From a virus: a stretch of 28,387 nucleotides of DNA. The notes beneath the pieces were generated by a model. It was given only the letters and a program-made list of their open reading frames with translations. It had not been told where the DNA came from and did not search any database. The stretch spans positions 1 through 28,387 of IMG/VR virus record IMGVR_UViG_3300036830_000168. One strand, 5' to 3'. A program made the translations under genes and the position numbers. Shown one piece after another: positions 1 through 5,945 of the stretch (the first letter of the stretch is position 1; each line of letters opens with the position of its first letter).

Positions 1-1
1 G

Positions 2-106
2 CACCTGCGGGTAGCGGTGACCGACGCCGAGCACGGGTCGGTGCCGACGGGATGCGCGGTGCACGACGCGGGCGAGTCGGGGCCTGAGCGTCCCCGGACA
101 TGCTGA
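2..106 (+). CDS. C-terminal end of a plus-strand gene (partial)
   Basis: The frame starting at base 2 is open to a TGA at 104-106 and encodes 34 residues that continue from beyond the left edge. Nearly every codon ends in G or C, as in the real genes of this window, while the other two frames lack that bias. A strong terminator hairpin begins three bases after the stop, which also supports a genuine gene end. The visible tail is hydrophilic (His, Asp, Glu, Arg) and matches no family I recognise, so no function is given. Confidence 0.5.
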   Translation, partial: HLRVAVTDAEHGSVPTGCAVHDAGESGPERPRTC

Positions 107-108
107 AA

Positions 109-142
109 GCGGCCCCCAAGCCCGTGAAGGCTTGGGGGCCGC
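109..142. terminator. Bidirectional intrinsic terminator
   Basis: A perfect 14-bp stem joins 109-122 (GCGGCCCCCAAGCC) to 129-142, with a six-base loop CGTGAA. AAA precedes the stem and TCCTATT follows it, so each strand has a weak T-rich tail. It sits between the end of the plus-strand gene at 106 and the end of the minus-strand gene at 158, and probably ends both transcripts. Confidence 0.8.
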
Positions 143-157
143 TCCTATTGGATCAGG

Positions 158-409
158 TCAGAGGCCGTGGGCCGTCAGCCAGGCCAGCACCTCGGGCGCG
201 TCCCTGGCCCCTGCGGCCAGCTCCCGCGTCAGCGTGGCGAGCTCCTGGAGGCGTGCGGGGGTGACCAGTGCACGGACGTCCGCGATGAGGCGGGCGGAGA
301 TGCGGTCCATCCCCCGCTCGATCTCCCCCATTACCCCGTGGGGTGCGGCGTGCTCGGGGGAATGGGTGGTGGGGTCGGCCTGGCCGGCGGGAGGGTTGGG
401 GCTGGTCAT
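158..409 (-). CDS. Small hypothetical protein, 83 aa
   Basis: I chose the ATG at 409 because GGAGG (complement of 419-423) lies nine bases upstream. Longer in-frame starts would run through an Arg-rich stretch with no coding look. The product has a Pro/His-rich N-terminus of about 25 residues. A helical body follows, rich in Ala, Leu, Glu and Arg, with phrases such as MGEIERGMDRISARLIADVR and a C-terminus VLAWLTAHGL, perhaps a small dimerising or regulatory protein. There are no transmembrane segments or Cys motifs. The gene converges on the left-edge gene and shares its terminator. No family is recognised. Confidence 0.6.
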   Translation of the reverse strand: MTSPNPPAGQADPTTHSPEHAAPHGVMGEIERGMDRISARLIADVRALVTPARLQELATLTRELAAGARDAPEVLAWLTAHGL

Positions 410-688
410 GGCTGATCGCCTCCAGGTCGTGAGGGGTGAAAGACGCGGCGACAAGAAGCGTTGTGCCAGGGCCGCGCCCGTGTCGTTGCCCTGGCGCCCC
501 GCTGTCCGCGCTATGCGACTGCTGCGCGCTGGATTGGCTACCACGGAGGCGGACGGGGCTCGCACCGGATCGGTCATCGTCCCGCCTCTGGGACGGGTAC
601 AGCGGGTCGGCCGACGTCCGTGAGCCCGGCGCGAACGTAGGTCCATTGTACCGGCTGGCCACCGTTTTTGGGCACTGTGGGCGACGAG

Positions 689-719
689 TCGAACGCGGTC
701 CGTTCGAAACGAGTAGGAT
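689..719 (+). promoter_or_regulatory. Candidate promoter with operator-like dyad
   Basis: TAGGAT at 714-719 fits the -10 consensus of high-G+C actinomycetes. Just upstream is the perfect dyad TCGAACG (689-695) / CGTTCGA (701-707), in the place of the -35 and spacer, where a repressor could block polymerase. The -35 match is poor (TCGAAC-like). It points toward the plus-strand gene run that begins at 896. The promoter role is an inference. Confidence 0.3.
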
Positions 720-745
720 TGGCGTGCGCCCGCTGAAAAGCGTGC

Positions 746-780
746 GCCCTCGGCCCGAGCGACTACTCGGAACCGAGGGC
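746..780. other. Compound hairpin in a 5' leader
   Basis: An outer stem pairs GCCCTCGG (746-753) with CCGAGGGC (773-780). An inner stem pairs CCGAG (755-759) with CTCGG (766-770) around a six-base loop. Together they form a 13-bp stem with a small 1x2 internal loop. A smaller hairpin with a GAAA tetraloop (CGCT/AGCG, 731-742) comes before it. No T-run follows, so it may be an attenuator or leader structure rather than a terminator. Confidence 0.4.
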
Positions 781-895
781 AGGACCCCCACCGTTCAACT
801 CTCACGAAGCCCGGTGACGATCCGTGTCTAGCCTAACTGGCGAACCCCCCGCAACACCCGGTAACCCTGCTGCCGCGTCTCCTGTGTCCGCCTGA

Positions 896-1468
896 GTGCC
901 CGGCGAGGCCGGCCAGTGCGCGGCCGGGAAGACCATCACCGCATGCCGTGACCAGCACGTCCGGTACAAGATCCCGCCGCTTCAGCGCCCCAGCGGAAAC
1001 GACCGCGAGTGCCCGAAGTGCGGCAAGCCCCTCAGCATCAACATCGGCAGCAAGGGCATGCGGTTCGTCTGGCACTGCGGCGGCCAGTGCGACGAGCACG
1101 ACATCCGCCGCCTGTTCACCGACAAGCTCGGCCTCAACGGGACATGCCTCGGGAACTACGGCAAGCGGCCGAGCGGCACGCCCGACGCAATGCGCGACCG
1201 GCCCCGCGCCGACGTCTACGAAGCCGCGCGGAAGTGCTTCCTCATTGACCAGCTCGTCCGCCTGGACCTCGGCAACGACTCGGGGACGCTGCTGCGGGTC
1301 TGCATTCAGGCGGTGCTGGAAAGCGACGGGAACGTGCGGGCCGACCCGGAATCCCTGCTGCCGGCCGACCGGAGCAACCTCGCGGCGCTGGCCCGCAGGT
1401 CGGGCGTGGAGCGGCGCAACAGCTACCGGTTCGCTGACTGGTGGCTGGCCCGCAGGCAGGCGGCGTGA
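896..1468 (+). CDS. Zinc-ribbon protein, primase-like N-terminal motif
   Basis: The 190-residue product has a zinc-ribbon pattern: C39-x2-C42, then about 18 residues on W-H-C61-x3-C65 followed by DEHDIRRLF and a GLNG stretch. This layout resembles the zinc-binding N-terminal region of phage and ICE-type DNA primases (CPxC/H, a beta strand with SLSI-like residues, xCxxxC, then a DI..L helix). No catalytic Toprim or Prim-Pol motifs follow; the rest is an Arg-rich helical domain. It is therefore at most a primase-like DNA-binding fragment, or a separate small nucleic-acid-binding protein. The first available start is GTG 896, which directly follows an in-frame TGA (893-895). No Shine-Dalgarno is seen, so expression may depend on the short upstream ORF. 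Confidence 0.7.
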   Translation: MPGEAGQCAAGKTITACRDQHVRYKIPPLQRPSGNDRECPKCGKPLSINIGSKGMRFVWHCGGQCDEHDIRRLFTDKLGLNGTCLGNYGKRPSGTPDAMRDRPRADVYEAARKCFLIDQLVRLDLGNDSGTLLRVCIQAVLESDGNVRADPESLLPADRSNLAALARRSGVERRNSYRFADWWLARRQAA

Positions 1469-1662
1469 TCGCCTTCCCCTCACTCCCAGCCAACAAGTGG
1501 TACTGGCACAGGAAGCCGGATCTTGTCAAGCCGTGCAGGTCACAGCCTCGGGCAGGTGTGACTTCAAGTCACACCCAGGGACTTGAAGTCACACGGGATC
1601 GTGCGGGAGCACAAACAAAGCGGCTTCTGGGCAATCCGCGCAAAGCGGGCCGCGAGTCATGA
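1465..1662 (+). CDS. Possible small basic protein, 65 aa
   Basis: The GTG at 1465 overlaps the stop of the zinc-ribbon gene (GTGA), the coupling arrangement used repeatedly in this window. The frame stays open for 65 residues and gives a basic, Trp/Tyr-containing peptide (KWYWHRKPD near the start). Against it, the middle codes through the palindrome cluster at 1556-1594, which looks like a DNA site rather than protein-driven sequence, and third-position G+C bias is weaker than in the neighbours. It may be only a spacer with regulatory sites. Confidence 0.3.
   Translation: MIAFPSLPANKWYWHRKPDLVKPCRSQPRAGVTSSHTQGLEVTRDRAGAQTKRLLGNPRKAGRES
1556..1594. repeat. Palindrome cluster, operator-like
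   Basis: A near-perfect palindrome GTGTGACTT-C-AAGTCACAC fills 1556-1574, with nine-base arms around one central base. A third copy of the half-site AAGTCACAC lies at 1586-1594, exactly 20 bases after the first direct copy and preceded by ACTTG, so it forms a second partial dyad. A weaker GGTCACAG sits at 1538-1545. Half-sites set two helical turns apart are typical of repressor operators. The cluster is about 130 bases upstream of the start at 1724. Confidence 0.5.
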
Positions 1663-1723
1663 GGCGACCGGGGCGCCTACTCCTGTCGCTGTCATCGGTA
1701 ACGATCACTGGAAGGATCCCAGC

Positions 1724-2086
1724 ATGTGCATCAACTGCCCGGACATGGTGACCGACTGCTGGGAGCCCGGCTGCCTCGGCCCGGAGTTCCTGCCCGACGG
1801 CCGCCGCAACCTGTACTCCCGCAGCAGCAAGTTCTACCTGGACGACACCCTGTGCGCCCACCTGCAGCAGCGGTACGGCGTCACGACCGGCTGGGAACTG
1901 CGGGACTTCCTGCGAAGCCGCCCCGAGGATGAGGAGCCCGACGAGCTGGAGGCGTACCTGGCCGAGGCCGGCCCGGGGTTCCGCGCGGCCTACCAGCGCG
2001 CCGAGTGGATCGACGCCCGGTGGTGGCGGCGCGCGCTGAGCGCTCACGCACCGCGCCTGCTGCGGTCCCTGTCGCTGCCTCAGTAA
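1724..2086 (+). CDS. Small protein with N-terminal Cys motifs, 120 aa
   Basis: The ATG at 1724 is chosen for the ribosome site GGAAGGATC ending about seven bases upstream; the longer in-frame extension is not protein-like. The first 20 residues carry C2-x2-C5 and C13-x4-C18, spaced to bind a zinc ion. A charged middle follows (PEDEEPDELEAYLAEAG), then a Trp/Arg-rich C-terminus (WIDARWWRRAL). No family is recognised. It lies in a run of small plus-strand genes between the primase-like protein and the convergent endolysin, probably early or regulatory phage functions. Confidence 0.65.
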   Translation: MCINCPDMVTDCWEPGCLGPEFLPDGRRNLYSRSSKFYLDDTLCAHLQQRYGVTTGWELRDFLRSRPEDEEPDELEAYLAEAGPGFRAAYQRAEWIDARWWRRALSAHAPRLLRSLSLPQ

Positions 2087-2095
2087 CGACCACCG

Positions 2096-2326
2096 ATGAG
2101 CACGAAGCAGGACCGCGCCGAGCGGCTGGAGGCTGACCGTCAGCGACGGGCAGACGATCGCGGCGCAGCGGCAGCGGAGAGCATGGGCCTGGGCGGCCTG
2201 CACCTCCGGTCACGCCCGGACCAGCTCCGCTACCTGGCCGCCAAGCTCCGCGAGGGCGAGTCCCCGCTGGCCGTGGCGTTCGCGCTGGACATGCTGGCCG
2301 GCGAGGCGGAAGGATCACGGGCATGA
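2096..2326 (+). CDS. Small helical hypothetical protein, 76 aa
   Basis: The ATG at 2096 lies nine bases after the previous stop, with no clear Shine-Dalgarno, so it may be translated by re-initiation. The first 25 residues are highly charged (Lys, Arg, Asp, Glu), then two predicted helices follow (DQLRYLAAKLREG and LAVAFALDMLAGEAEG). The length suits a small DNA-binding or regulatory phage protein. Its stop overlaps the next start as ATGA. No family is recognised. Confidence 0.6.
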   Translation: MSTKQDRAERLEADRQRRADDRGAAAAESMGLGGLHLRSRPDQLRYLAAKLREGESPLAVAFALDMLAGEAEGSRA

Positions 2327-2328
2327 GC
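2311..2328 (+). repeat. 18-bp repeated translation-start element, copy 1
   Basis: AGGATCACGGGCATGAGC occurs here and again, identical, at 2651-2668. Each copy carries the Shine-Dalgarno and the first two codons (ATG AGC) of the gene that follows. A shorter version (AAGGATC, then ATG) precedes the start at 1724. This suggests duplicated start cassettes among these small genes. Confidence 0.7.
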
Positions 2329-2649
2329 GACCTGCCGGACGACTTCTGCCCGGGCAGGGATGACGACTGGGCGGACCCGATCCAGGCGTACATGGACCTG
2401 CGCGGCGAGATGCCGGACCTGCCATCGGGCGTGTACCGGATCGGGCGCACCCTCAGGCTCGTCGGCCCGGGCGGGGCGAGCAGCACGCACATCGCGGGTG
2501 CGACGGGCGGCGCCTACTGCCACATGACGGGCGGTGGCGGGAACGGCGGCCGGACGCGCTACGAACCGCTATGGATGCCCGACTGCCCGGCATGCGGCCA
2601 GCCGATCCCCGCTACCGGCGAGCCGTGCCTCTGCATGGACGAGAGCTGA
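2323..2649 (+). CDS. Small zinc-motif protein, 108 aa
   Basis: The ATG at 2323 overlaps the previous stop (ATGA) and has GGAAGGATC upstream. The N-terminal half is acidic (DDFCPGRDDDW). A beta-like stretch, VYRIGRTLRLVG, comes next, then a Gly/His-rich segment (HIAGATGGAYCHMTGGGGNG). The C-terminus carries C-PAC followed some 13 residues later by C-x-C (CLCMDES), a likely single zinc knuckle. No enzyme family is evident. Its position in the plus-strand run suggests a phage accessory or regulatory role. Confidence 0.65.
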   Translation: MSDLPDDFCPGRDDDWADPIQAYMDLRGEMPDLPSGVYRIGRTLRLVGPGGASSTHIAGATGGAYCHMTGGGGNGGRTRYEPLWMPDCPACGQPIPATGEPCLCMDES

Positions 2650-2650
2650 G

Positions 2651-2668
2651 AGGATCACGGGCATGAGC
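2651..2668 (+). repeat. 18-bp repeated translation-start element, copy 2
   Basis: Identical to 2311-2328 (AGGATCACGGGCATGAGC). It supplies the ribosome site and the ATG AGC start of the gene at 2663, which supports choosing that internal start. Confidence 0.7.
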
Positions 2669-2881
2669 TTCGGTGACGACGGCAGATGGCGCCGCGCCGC
2701 GCCCGATGGCCAGTGGCAGGCGTTCGTGGGCGAGCACTTCGCCACCGACGCCGACCGGAAGGCCGTCAAGATCGCGTTCGTGGAAGGGCTCCGCGACCAC
2801 ATGGCAGACCTTCGGGTGCGCGTGGAGGCCCAGCAGGAGCGGCTCCTGGCCCGGCTGAAGGCCGACCTGGGCGAGAGTTAA
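2663..2881 (+). CDS. Small coiled-coil-like protein, 72 aa
   Basis: The start at 2663 is set by the repeated ribosome-site cassette just upstream; the longer in-frame ORF overlaps the previous gene and is not protein-like there. A short aromatic N-terminus (RWRRAAPDGQWQAFVGEHF) precedes a long amphipathic helix from about residue 28 to the end, with DHMADLRVRVEAQQERLLARL as a coiled-coil heptad run. It is probably a small oligomeric protein of unknown role. It is the last gene of the plus-strand run and converges on the endolysin. Confidence 0.65.
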   Translation: MSFGDDGRWRRAAPDGQWQAFVGEHFATDADRKAVKIAFVEGLRDHMADLRVRVEAQQERLLARLKADLGES

Positions 2882-2891
2882 GCCTCCGCTA

Positions 2892-2914
2892 CTGCCGCCA
2901 CGCTAGAGCGGCAG
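2892..2914. terminator. Hairpin between convergent genes
   Basis: A 7-bp perfect stem pairs CTGCCGC (2892-2898) with GCGGCAG (2908-2914) around a nine-base loop that contains the endolysin stop codon (2903-2905). Plus-strand transcripts from the small-gene run and minus-strand transcripts from the late operon meet here. T-tracts are weak, so termination efficiency is uncertain. Confidence 0.45.
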
Positions 2915-3664
2915 CTTGAAATCAGCGCCGGCCGGCGGCACCTGGGCGCCAAGCTCCTGGTTCAGCCACGCGGCGATCTCGTCGGGGAACGCGCCGTCTT
3001 GCTTCGCGGTCGCCCGCAGCAGTTCGGACGGGGCATGCCCGTGGGCATTCGCCAGCGCCCTGAGCGTGGTCTTCCCGTCAGCCGTCACGTCCGTCACGGT
3101 GGCTCCCTCCCTGATCTGCTTGGCGAGCGCGATGATCGCGGGCCGCTGGGCCTTCCGCACATCGCCCGGGCAGCCGGGGTGGTTGCCCCAGGCGACCCCG
3201 CCATCGCCATGCGTGATCAGTCCCGTGCCGCTCGCCGTGTCGTCGGTGATCTGGAGCGGGAACCCGTCGTAGGCGCTGACGGCTTCGAGGATCTGCGCGA
3301 ACGTGGCGACCTGGGCCGCCGTCATCGGCTGCCCTGTCTTGGTCATGTCCTCGCACTCGCACGAGCGCCACGAGGCATTGCCGGCGCCCTCGGCCCACGC
3401 CACGTAACCCTGGCCTAGGGGAAGGAACTGCTGGGCGGCGCCGTTCTCGCCGACCCCGAAGAACGCCGAGACCTCGCTGGCCTTGCTCAGGAACGTCGCG
3501 ACGGTGCCGGCCGTGAAGCCGTCTTCGGTGTGCTGCACCATTCCGCGCGACTTGACCGCGAAGCCCGACCCGTAATGGTTCGGGCTCAGGTAGTGCGTGA
3601 TGGTGATCGGCCCCTGGAGCCAGCCGTGAGCGTCGAAGTGGCACTTGCCGGGGATGGTGGTCAC
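2903..3664 (-). CDS. Endolysin: N-acetylmuramoyl-L-alanine amidase with LysM-like C-terminus
   Basis: The 253-residue enzyme would cleave the bond between N-acetylmuramic acid and L-alanine in peptidoglycan to release progeny. Residues 20-185 fit Amidase_2/PGRP: H45 in MVQHTEDG as the first zinc ligand, a middle part with VGENGAAQQFLPLG and YVAWAEG, and a late THGDGGVAWGNHPGCPGD block supplying H152 or H162 and C165. Residues about 195-253 (DGKTTLRALANAHGHAPSEL ending in FKLPL) resemble the LysM-like tail of many actinophage endolysins. The start is GTG 3664: AGGGGGG lies just upstream and GTGA overlaps the previous stop. It is the last gene of the lysis block, after several small membrane proteins. 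Confidence 0.88.
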   Translation of the reverse strand: MTTIPGKCHFDAHGWLQGPITITHYLSPNHYGSGFAVKSRGMVQHTEDGFTAGTVATFLSKASEVSAFFGVGENGAAQQFLPLGQGYVAWAEGAGNASWRSCECEDMTKTGQPMTAAQVATFAQILEAVSAYDGFPLQITDDTASGTGLITHGDGGVAWGNHPGCPGDVRKAQRPAIIALAKQIREGATVTDVTADGKTTLRALANAHGHAPSELLRATAKQDGAFPDEIAAWLNQELGAQVPPAGADFKLPL

Positions 3665-3981
3665 ATGCCCCCCTGCCTGTCTATGTGCTGGCGGATGCGG
3701 TGCTCGGCGCGGACCACGTGCATCTCGGTGAGCCCCGAGGTGAATAGCGAGAGCGTGGCCGCGAACAGCGGGATCACGGTGAAGCACTCGCAGGCGTCCA
3801 CCAGGTGCCCCCAGCCGTTCGCCGGGGGCACGTCCCCGCCCAGGGTCACGGCGTTCGCCAGGGCGTTGTACAGGCCCAGCCAGACGGCGATGTGCTCGGC
3901 GGCGGCGTAGGCGATCCCGCAGGCGCCGTCCAGGGCCAGGGCGGCAGCGACGACGAGCAGGGCAATCTTGTGGTGAGTCAC
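3661..3981 (-). CDS. Two-TM membrane protein, holin candidate
   Basis: The 106-residue product has hydrophobic segments at about residues 5-28, with a possible short continuation at 30-45, and at 66-84, followed by a basic, His-rich C-terminus (RAEHRIRQHIDRQGG). The start is GTG 3981, overlapping the previous stop as GTGA. It immediately precedes and is coupled to the amidase gene, the usual place of a holin or lysis-timing protein in actinophages. Size and topology fit a class II-like holin, but adjacent genes have similar features, so which is the true holin is unresolved. Confidence 0.65.
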   Translation of the reverse strand: MTHHKIALLVVAAALALDGACGIAYAAAEHIAVWLGLYNALANAVTLGGDVPPANGWGHLVDACECFTVIPLFAATLSLFTSGLTEMHVVRAEHRIRQHIDRQGGM

Positions 3982-4361
3982 CGCGGCGGCGTCATCAGGG
4001 CGATGAGCGTGTCGAGGCGCTCGCACACGTCCGCGAGGGTGACCTCGCCGTGGTAGGCGCGGCCCTCGGGCAGGTGGCGGGTGCACCAGGGGGTGCCGGC
4101 GATCTTGTGCTTGCCCAGCCTCCAGCACCGCTCGGAGTGACAGTTCCGGACATGGTAGGCGCCGCCGACGAGGGTCAGCAGCGACAGGACCGTCAGCGAC
4201 GGGAGGAAGCCCGACTCGAACTGGTACGGCCAGCCAGTACCCGGCGGGACCGGCCAGATGCCCATGGCGAACCGCCAGCCGAGCCAGTGCGCGGCCATCG
4301 ACCAGGCGCACAGGCCGAGCAGCGCCGCCAGGGCGCACCGGGTGACTATGCGCCGGGTCAT
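3978..4361 (-). CDS. Two-TM membrane protein with Cys/His cytoplasmic tail
   Basis: The 127-residue protein has membrane segments at about residues 10-30 and 53-73. A soluble C-terminal part follows, with HSERCWRLGKHKIAGTPWC and then TRHLP, a Cys/His pattern that may bind metal. Similar small membrane proteins with a CWR..GKH..GT..C..H motif occur next to lysins in actinobacteriophages. The ATG at 4361 starts three bases after the TGA of the preceding small gene. In this lysis block it could be a holin partner or a phage membrane protein of other function. Confidence 0.65.
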   Translation of the reverse strand: MTRRIVTRCALAALLGLCAWSMAAHWLGWRFAMGIWPVPPGTGWPYQFESGFLPSLTVLSLLTLVGGAYHVRNCHSERCWRLGKHKIAGTPWCTRHLPEGRAYHGEVTLADVCERLDTLIALMTPPR

Positions 4362-4363
4362 CG

Positions 4364-4537
4364 TCAGCTGCGCGTGCGCACGATCGGGTCGTGCCAGCCC
4401 CGGATGTAGGCGATCACGGCAGCGGACACGAGCATCAGGCCGACGATCAGGAGCCACTGAAGCCATGAGCCGTGCGAGCCGGTGATCTTCAGGATGAGGG
4501 CCAGGAAGCCGGCCAGGAAGGCGAGGATCGCAAGCAT
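4364..4537 (-). CDS. 57-aa two-TM protein, small holin candidate
   Basis: The ATG at 4537 has GGAGAG ending four bases upstream. The reading frame gives 57 residues to a TGA at 4364-4366. The protein is almost all membrane: segment one is residues 2-17 (LAILAFLAGFLALILK), segment two 26-46 (LQWLLIVGLMLVSAAVIAYI), with a short loop and a basic tail (RGWHDPIVRTRS). That is the minimal two-TM holin plan. It falls in a tight minus-strand string of lysis-block genes, between the one-TM protein at 4553-5014 and the Cys/His membrane protein. Confidence 0.7.
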   Translation of the reverse strand: MLAILAFLAGFLALILKITGSHGSWLQWLLIVGLMLVSAAVIAYIRGWHDPIVRTRS

Positions 4538-4552
4538 GTTCTCTCCGATCGG

Positions 4553-5014
4553 TCAGTGGGCCTTGTACGCCTGCTGGCAGTCCCGGACCATGTAGGCGTT
4601 CGCGATGTGCCGTTCGAGCTTCGCGAGGAACTTCTGCGCCGCGGCCTTCTGCGCCGAAGTGTCCGACGCGGGCGGCTGGAGCGCGGCGACGACGAACGCC
4701 CACAGCGCGGCCTGCTTGTTCTTCGAGTCGTTGTTGACGAGGCAGCCCTGTACCTGGCTGGCGTGCAGCTGACTGAGGGTCGCGCCGTTGCGGTTCGACG
4801 CGTCGCTGGCGTCGCGGGCGGTCACGGCGAACACGGCGACCACGACGGTCAGCAGGACGTCGAGCACCAGCGAGACGGTCAGGCCGATGACCACGTGGCG
4901 CATGCGGTCCTGGCGCTTGTTGACGGCCGCCAGCTCGCGGCTCATCCCCTCCAGCGCCTTCGTGAGTGCCTGGGCGGCGGTGACGGCTTCCTGGTCCGGG
5001 GTCGGCTCGGTCAC
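4553..5014 (-). CDS. One-TM protein with N-terminal coiled coil
   Basis: The 153-residue product has a helical N-terminus (residues 5-38, ALTKALEGMSRELAAVNKRQ), one strong membrane span at about 41-66 (VVIGLTVSLVLDVLLTVVVA), and a soluble extracytoplasmic domain with two Cys (QGCLVNND and RDCQQAY) that could form a disulphide. The start is GTG 5014, overlapping the stop of the upstream gene as GTGA, with only a weak ribosome site. Bitopic proteins of this shape occur near lysins in actinophages and are often listed only as membrane protein; a spanin-like or antiholin role is possible but not shown. Confidence 0.7.
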   Translation of the reverse strand: MTEPTPDQEAVTAAQALTKALEGMSRELAAVNKRQDRMRHVVIGLTVSLVLDVLLTVVVAVFAVTARDASDASNRNGATLSQLHASQVQGCLVNNDSKNKQAALWAFVVAALQPPASDTSAQKAAAQKFLAKLERHIANAYMVRDCQQAYKAH

Positions 5015-5166
5015 GGGGAAATCAGCCTTTCATCCGCTTCCGGTGCGGGCGGCGCCGGGCGCGTCAGGATTGCGTTCAGGGCGGCCACGTTCGCCGCGAG
5101 CTCGTCGAGCAGGCCGTCCAGCCTGGACGCGACCTGCTTGATCTCGGCGTCCTTGTCGCGGCTCAT
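5011..5166 (-). CDS. 51-aa soluble helical protein
   Basis: ATG 5166 overlaps the previous stop (ATGA) and its own stop overlaps the next start (GTGA), so it is tightly coupled on both sides. The 51 residues are an amphipathic helix (DAEIKQVASRLDGLLDELAA, then NVAALNAIL) followed by a Pro-rich tail (TRPAPPAPEADERLISP). It has no membrane span. It may be a small coiled-coil partner of the neighbouring membrane proteins. No family is recognised. Confidence 0.6.
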   Translation of the reverse strand: MSRDKDAEIKQVASRLDGLLDELAANVAALNAILTRPAPPAPEADERLISP

Positions 5167-5417
5167 ATGTCCCCTGGCCGATCTTCGAGCAGCTCGGCCA
5201 GCCGGCCGAGAAGCTGGGAAACCTGGCGGGCCTGCGAGAGCGCCTCGGCGGCGAGGGCGCGGACCTGCGCCGACGTCATCTGGGCGCGGGGGGCTGCGAG
5301 GGCCTCGGCGGTCATGCCGGCTAGCTCGCCTTCGCCGGGCATCCCGGCAGCGCGCACGCGGACGCGCTCAGCGAGCATCCGGGTCTCCTCAGAGATGTCG
5401 TCATCGTCGCCCGTCAT
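5163..5417 (-). CDS. 84-aa helical acidic protein
   Basis: ATG 5417 overlaps the stop of the upstream gene (ATGA). The protein opens with an acidic patch (GDDDDISEE), then is all helical with Ala/Arg/Leu/Gln-rich heptads (RALAAEALSQARQVSQLLGR and LAELLEDRPGDI). No membrane span or Cys is present. It is part of the coupled chain 5884 to 3664, so it is likely made together with the lysis proteins. Function unknown. Confidence 0.65.
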   Translation of the reverse strand: MTGDDDDISEETRMLAERVRVRAAGMPGEGELAGMTAEALAAPRAQMTSAQVRALAAEALSQARQVSQLLGRLAELLEDRPGDI

Positions 5418-5884
5418 TGGCTCTCGCGTCCGCGTCGGCGTGGGAATGAGTTGTCGTCGGCGTTCTGCACGACCCGCTGGAGGATTGGCAGAAGTGACGA
5501 AGTCGATGCATTGAACTGGAAAAGTATTGGAGCCAGGTCATCGCGGGCGAACCGGAGGTTCTCGGCTAGCTGCGCCTCGACTTTCTCCTTCTCGGTGACG
5601 AGGCGCTCGATCTCCCGGAGCAGGTCCGCGCGGCTGGCGGCGATCATCTCGTCTACGCGCTTCTGCGGGACGAACGATCCCTTCCACACGATCCACGCCA
5701 GGACCAGGGCTACGGCCCCGGTGACGCCGTAGCCGAGCACCTGCTGCGCCGCTGCGCCCAGGACGTCGCCGCCGCTCCCCGGCGCGTCAGCGAGAAAGGG
5801 AACGGCCGGCGTCCAGGGGCTCAGCCCGGCGTGGACTGCGACGAGGACGATCCGGTGCATTGCCAGCGGGGGAAGCCAAGGCAC
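5414..5884 (-). CDS. Membrane-anchored coiled-coil protein, holin-like
   Basis: The start is GTG 5884, with GGGGGAGG about five bases upstream; an ATG eight codons in is an alternative. The product has a hydrophobic N-terminus (residues 10-30, possibly a signal or first span), one clear membrane helix at about 50-68 (GYGVTGAVALVLAWIVW), then a long charged coiled coil (75-118: VDEMIAASRADLLREIERLV, EKEKVEAQLAENLRFARDDL) and a basic end (RRRGRESQ). One or two TM helices plus a cytoplasmic coiled coil recur in actinophage holin-like proteins. It is the first gene of the lysis block. Confidence 0.7.
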   Translation of the reverse strand: MPWLPPLAMHRIVLVAVHAGLSPWTPAVPFLADAPGSGGDVLGAAAQQVLGYGVTGAVALVLAWIVWKGSFVPQKRVDEMIAASRADLLREIERLVTEKEKVEAQLAENLRFARDDLAPILFQFNASTSSLLPILQRVVQNADDNSFPRRRGRESQ

Positions 5885-5916
5885 CTGCGCCTCCCCCGTC
5901 TGCTCGTACTCGCGTG

Positions 5917-5945
5917 ATTACCGTGCGTGATGTGGAGCCGGCCAA
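5917..5945 (-). promoter_or_regulatory. Candidate promoter of the lysis block
   Basis: Reading the minus strand, TTGGCC (complement of 5940-5945) and GGTAAT (complement of 5917-5922) are separated by exactly 17 bases, each matching four of six consensus bases. The lysis block must start in this 73-base divergent gap or be read through the oppositely oriented 1.4-kb gene. Two direct GCGTGAT copies (5912-5918, 5925-5931) overlap the site and could bind a regulator. Confidence 0.3.

Larger units (their letters stand above)
410..895. other. Gene-poor regulatory stretch
   Basis: About 485 bases lie between the start of the minus-strand small gene and the plus-strand gene at 896. Both ORFs crossing it are Arg-rich and lack a credible start, so I call no gene. 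It holds an 8-bp dyad (465-472 with 488-495), a 7-bp dyad TCGAACG/CGTTCGA (689-695 with 701-707), a TAGGAT hexamer at 714-719, a GAAA-loop hairpin (731-742), a larger hairpin (746-780), and a possible 23-codon leader ORF from GTG 824 to TGA 895. On the minus strand TACAAT (complement of 645-650) could be a -10 box for the 158-409 gene, but I see no convincing -35. Confidence 0.4.

Noticed and set aside
701-710. CGTTCGAAAC, resembling the T-arm of a tRNA
   Set aside because: No acceptor or anticodon arms can be drawn around it and the T-stem does not pair; it is better explained as part of the dyad 689-707.
436-831. 131-codon plus-strand ORF in the left intergenic stretch
   Set aside because: It has weak third-position bias and no domain, and it runs through the hairpins and the candidate promoter.
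1583-1723. N-terminal extension of the 120-aa Cys-motif protein to an ATG at 1583
   Set aside because: The start would lie within the palindrome cluster and lacks a ribosome site, while ATG 1724 has GGAAGGATC upstream.
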